The notes under the pieces: generated by a model | What the model was told of the DNA's origin: nothing | The model's input: the letters and a program-made list of their open reading frames with translations, nothing else | Database searches by the model: none | Part shown: piece after piece, positions 62,106 to 64,000 of the stretch | Position numbering within the stretch: the stretch's first letter is position 1 | Layout of the letters: each line of letters opens with the position of its first letter | Translations under genes and position numbers: made by a program | Assembly (NCBI GenBank): GCA_008501825.1 | Contig: QQUA01000002.1 | Coordinates: 124,001 to 188,000 of the forward strand | Origin: Planctomycetota bacterium | Lineage (GTDB): Bacteria > Planctomycetota > UBA1135 | Reading direction: 5' to 3' | Length of the DNA: 64,000 nucleotides

Positions 62106-64000
62106 CTATTCAAAAACCACCGAAATCACATCCGAACCCGCTTCCCTGGAAGCTTCCAAGTGATCGAATTCGCGCCAGCGGCCGGTGGCAGGTTCGCCCA
62201 AACCGACCTGGTAAAGGCCTTCTTCGAAGACCCAAGGCCGAACTCTGGAGTCGGAAAGGCGGCAGCTATAAACCAATTCGCCGCTTTGTTGATGGCGAAC
62301 TTTAAGCACCGGGCGGGCCATGCCTTTCACTTCAAAGGCGGGAAGCCAAGCCGTCGGCCGCTTGGCGTATTGATCCCGGGCATGGACCACTTGAGGCCAG
62401 CCCGGATACTGTTCGGCCTGCGGATCTTTCGGATCCTGCCAGCGGGGCCAGCACTCCACTTCGATTTGTTGCGGCCCGCGGCGGAAGCGAATGATGCCGT
62501 AGCCCGGCGCCCGATCGTACAAAGCAGCCGGTTCCTGCCCGTAGCGCACCGGATTCGAAACGGCGTGCACGGTCATGTAATTTCCAAAACCATCGCGGAA
62601 TTGCCCGGTGTACTCCGGTTGTTCCGAATCGAAGCGCCCCTGCCGTTCAGGCGGGAACCAACGCCGCGGCCAAGTATTGGCGATCGAAGGCACGCAGAAG
62701 GCATAACCGGCATCTTCCCAAGATTCGACACCGTAACGGATGAAGCTTCCCAAATGCTGGTCGCCGGCAATGTGGAAAGCAAAGGCCTTACGCAAGGCTC
62801 GCAAAGCCCGATTGCGGCCGCTTTGCGGCCAACCGTTGGAATCGCCATCGGCGGCGGGAATGTCGGTTTCGGGATATTCCCCCGGTTCGACCACCCGCAG
62901 GCGGGGCACCACCGCGTCGTTATTGGCCGGCGCCGGCAAAGTGGCCACGTTGGCGAAAATGGTCTGGGACAGAGCCACTTTCATCCAAACGCCAGGTTGC
63001 CAATCCTCCGCCCATCGTTCCAAGAAACGAAGCTGCCTCTCACCCAGTAGAACCGCTCCTTCTACGTCCGCCTGAGTGACGGGATCGAAATCGGGATTCC
63101 GAAACCAACCGTTTTTGCACTCGCCTTCCGGGCACATGACGGTTGGAGAAGACTTGAACTTGCGGTCTTCCAACACGGCGAAGCTCAAGCCGCCCCAATC
63201 GAAGGAGCAGAAGTAGACGCCGATGCCTTGCTCCACCGGAGCGGGATCGGAAGATCGAGGCAAGTGACTGGTTTGGGTGCGCTGCACCATGTTGACGAAC
63301 CGGGCCGGCATGGTGTAGCCGCCGGCGTCCTGGTTCTTGGCGGCGCGGCCGCCGGCTCCCCAAATGTTGCCGTGATAAACGTCGTGATCGTCGGGGATGC
63401 ACAAGGTCGGCAAGTTCTTGGTTAAATCCCGAAAGGTCCAGCACCATCGATACCACTTATCCAAATAATCCAGCATGGCGCCTTCCAAAGGACGCCGCTG
63501 CGCCCCGGTGAGGTCGCCTTCATAAATTTGATCGCCGCTGAAAAAAAGCAAATCGGGTTGGTGATAAGTCACGGCTTGCACCAACTCCTGATGAGGAAAC
63601 CACAAGCCGTTGGAATTCCATTGCAAGCCGCCGGTGTAATGCTTGTTGCCGGTGAACGCCGCAACGACGACTTCCGACTTGTCCACCGGATCGGCCTGCA
63701 AAGTGCCTTCCCAAATGGCGGAACCAGGTTGATCCTCCGGACCATAGCGGACGCGATAACGCCGCGCCTTGGAGGCGTCCCAACCCTCTACTTGAAAGGA
63801 GAAAGTCCGGCTGTCCGGCTCCAAACTGCTCCAAGCCAAGGTTTGCCAGCTCGATTCCGACGGGCGCCAAACTTCCAAAGCGGCGGCCTGGGGATCTTGC
63901 GCCCCCACCGGCATCATTTGCACCGTCATCTTCAAAACTCCGCGGTGCACGATGTATTGGTTGCCGGCGATGGGCCCGAAGCGTCGCTCAGGAAAGAGCT
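62106..64000 (-). CDS. PhoD-like alkaline phosphatase/metallophosphoesterase (5' end outside window)
   Basis: At least 631 residues. The frame stays open through the window end: codons from 63951 to 64000 read LFPERRFGPIAGNQYI and continue into VHRGVLKMTV, so an internal start near 63950 should not be taken as real. PhoD-like metal motifs: FTGNKHYTGG, LLFFSGDQIYEGD, CIPDDHDVYHGNIWG and HIAGDQHLGSF. Homologues hydrolyse phosphodiesters or phosphomonoesters outside the cytoplasm. It is first of the phosphatase-cupin-PhyH operon. Confidence 0.88.
   Translation of the reverse strand, partial: LFPERRFGPIAGNQYIVHRGVLKMTVQMMPVGAQDPQAAALEVWRPSESSWQTLAWSSLEPDSRTFSFQVEGWDASKARRYRVRYGPEDQPGSAIWEGTLQADPVDKSEVVVAAFTGNKHYTGGLQWNSNGLWFPHQELVQAVTYHQPDLLFFSGDQIYEGDLTGAQRRPLEGAMLDYLDKWYRWCWTFRDLTKNLPTLCIPDDHDVYHGNIWGAGGRAAKNQDAGGYTMPARFVNMVQRTQTSHLPRSSDPAPVEQGIGVYFCSFDWGGLSFAVLEDRKFKSSPTVMCPEGECKNGWFRNPDFDPVTQADVEGAVLLGERQLRFLERWAEDWQPGVWMKVALSQTIFANVATLPAPANNDAVVPRLRVVEPGEYPETDIPAADGDSNGWPQSGRNRALRALRKAFAFHIAGDQHLGSFIRYGVESWEDAGYAFCVPSIANTWPRRWFPPERQGRFDSEQPEYTGQFRDGFGNYMTVHAVSNPVRYGQEPAALYDRAPGYGIIRFRRGPQQIEVECWPRWQDPKDPQAEQYPGWPQVVHARDQYAKRPTAWLPAFEVKGMARPVLKVRHQQSGELVYSCRLSDSRVRPWVFEEGLYQVGLGEPATGRWREFDHLEASREAGSDVISVVFE

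Overview
Organism. The mix of genes points to a free-living, moderately GC-rich bacterium, most likely a member of the Planctomycetota. The clues are an ECF sigma factor of the Rhodopirellula/Verrucomicrobium type overlapping a membrane Ser/Thr kinase, many large secreted FG-GAP, Asp-box and carboxypeptidase-regulatory-like proteins, and a recurring C-terminal domain on secreted proteins. This is inferred from gene families; there is no rRNA in the window.

Layout. 0-7 kb: tail of an unknown gene, an MFS transporter, a membrane-protein/winged-helix pair, an OmpR-type two-component system and a hybrid histidine kinase. 7-16 kb: small secreted proteins, two tandem thioredoxin-fold/helical-repeat paralogues that have lost the CxxC motif, a sigma factor-kinase pair, a nitrilase and a membrane-anchored regulatory-like protein. 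16-23 kb: a tight operon for a membrane Fe-S quinone oxidoreductase of the EMO type, EtfB, EtfA and an acyl-CoA dehydrogenase, followed upstream by a YfcC-type carrier. 23-33 kb: a secreted arginine/agmatine-deiminase-like enzyme, an SRPBCC protein, a Tat-exported SDR, an FG-GAP protein and a large Asp-box beta-propeller protein. 33.2-34.3 kb: an IS1-like insertion sequence with inverted repeats. 34-40 kb: two CNNM/CorC-type proteins, an S46 peptidase and an OFA-type MFS transporter. 40.3-45.5 kb: a visibly AT-richer accessory stretch with a Fic/Doc protein carrying an unusual N-terminus, small unknown genes, a GNAT enzyme and a second FG-GAP protein. 45.5-55.4 kb: a complete minus-strand locus for a group 3b-like cytosolic NAD(P)-linked [NiFe]-hydrogenase (beta, a cyclic-nucleotide-binding-fold protein, gamma, delta, alpha) with its endopeptidase and HypF, C, D, E. 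55.5-64 kb: a secreted terpenoid-cyclase-fold protein, small unknown proteins, and a PhoD-like phosphatase/cupin/PhyH operon cut by the window end.

How it fits together. The hydrogenase would exchange electrons between H2 and NAD(P)H. The ETF/EMO operon would pass electrons from acyl-CoA oxidation into the quinone pool. The rest is mostly signalling, secretion and surface functions. The most interesting items are the cyclic-nucleotide-fold gene inside the hydrogenase operon, the Doc-type Fic protein with an IF2_N-like N-terminus, the shared C-terminal domain of three secreted proteins, the S46 peptidase with a shortened cap domain, and the insertion sequence at the 3' end of the propeller gene. 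I saw no rRNA, tRNA or CRISPR array.
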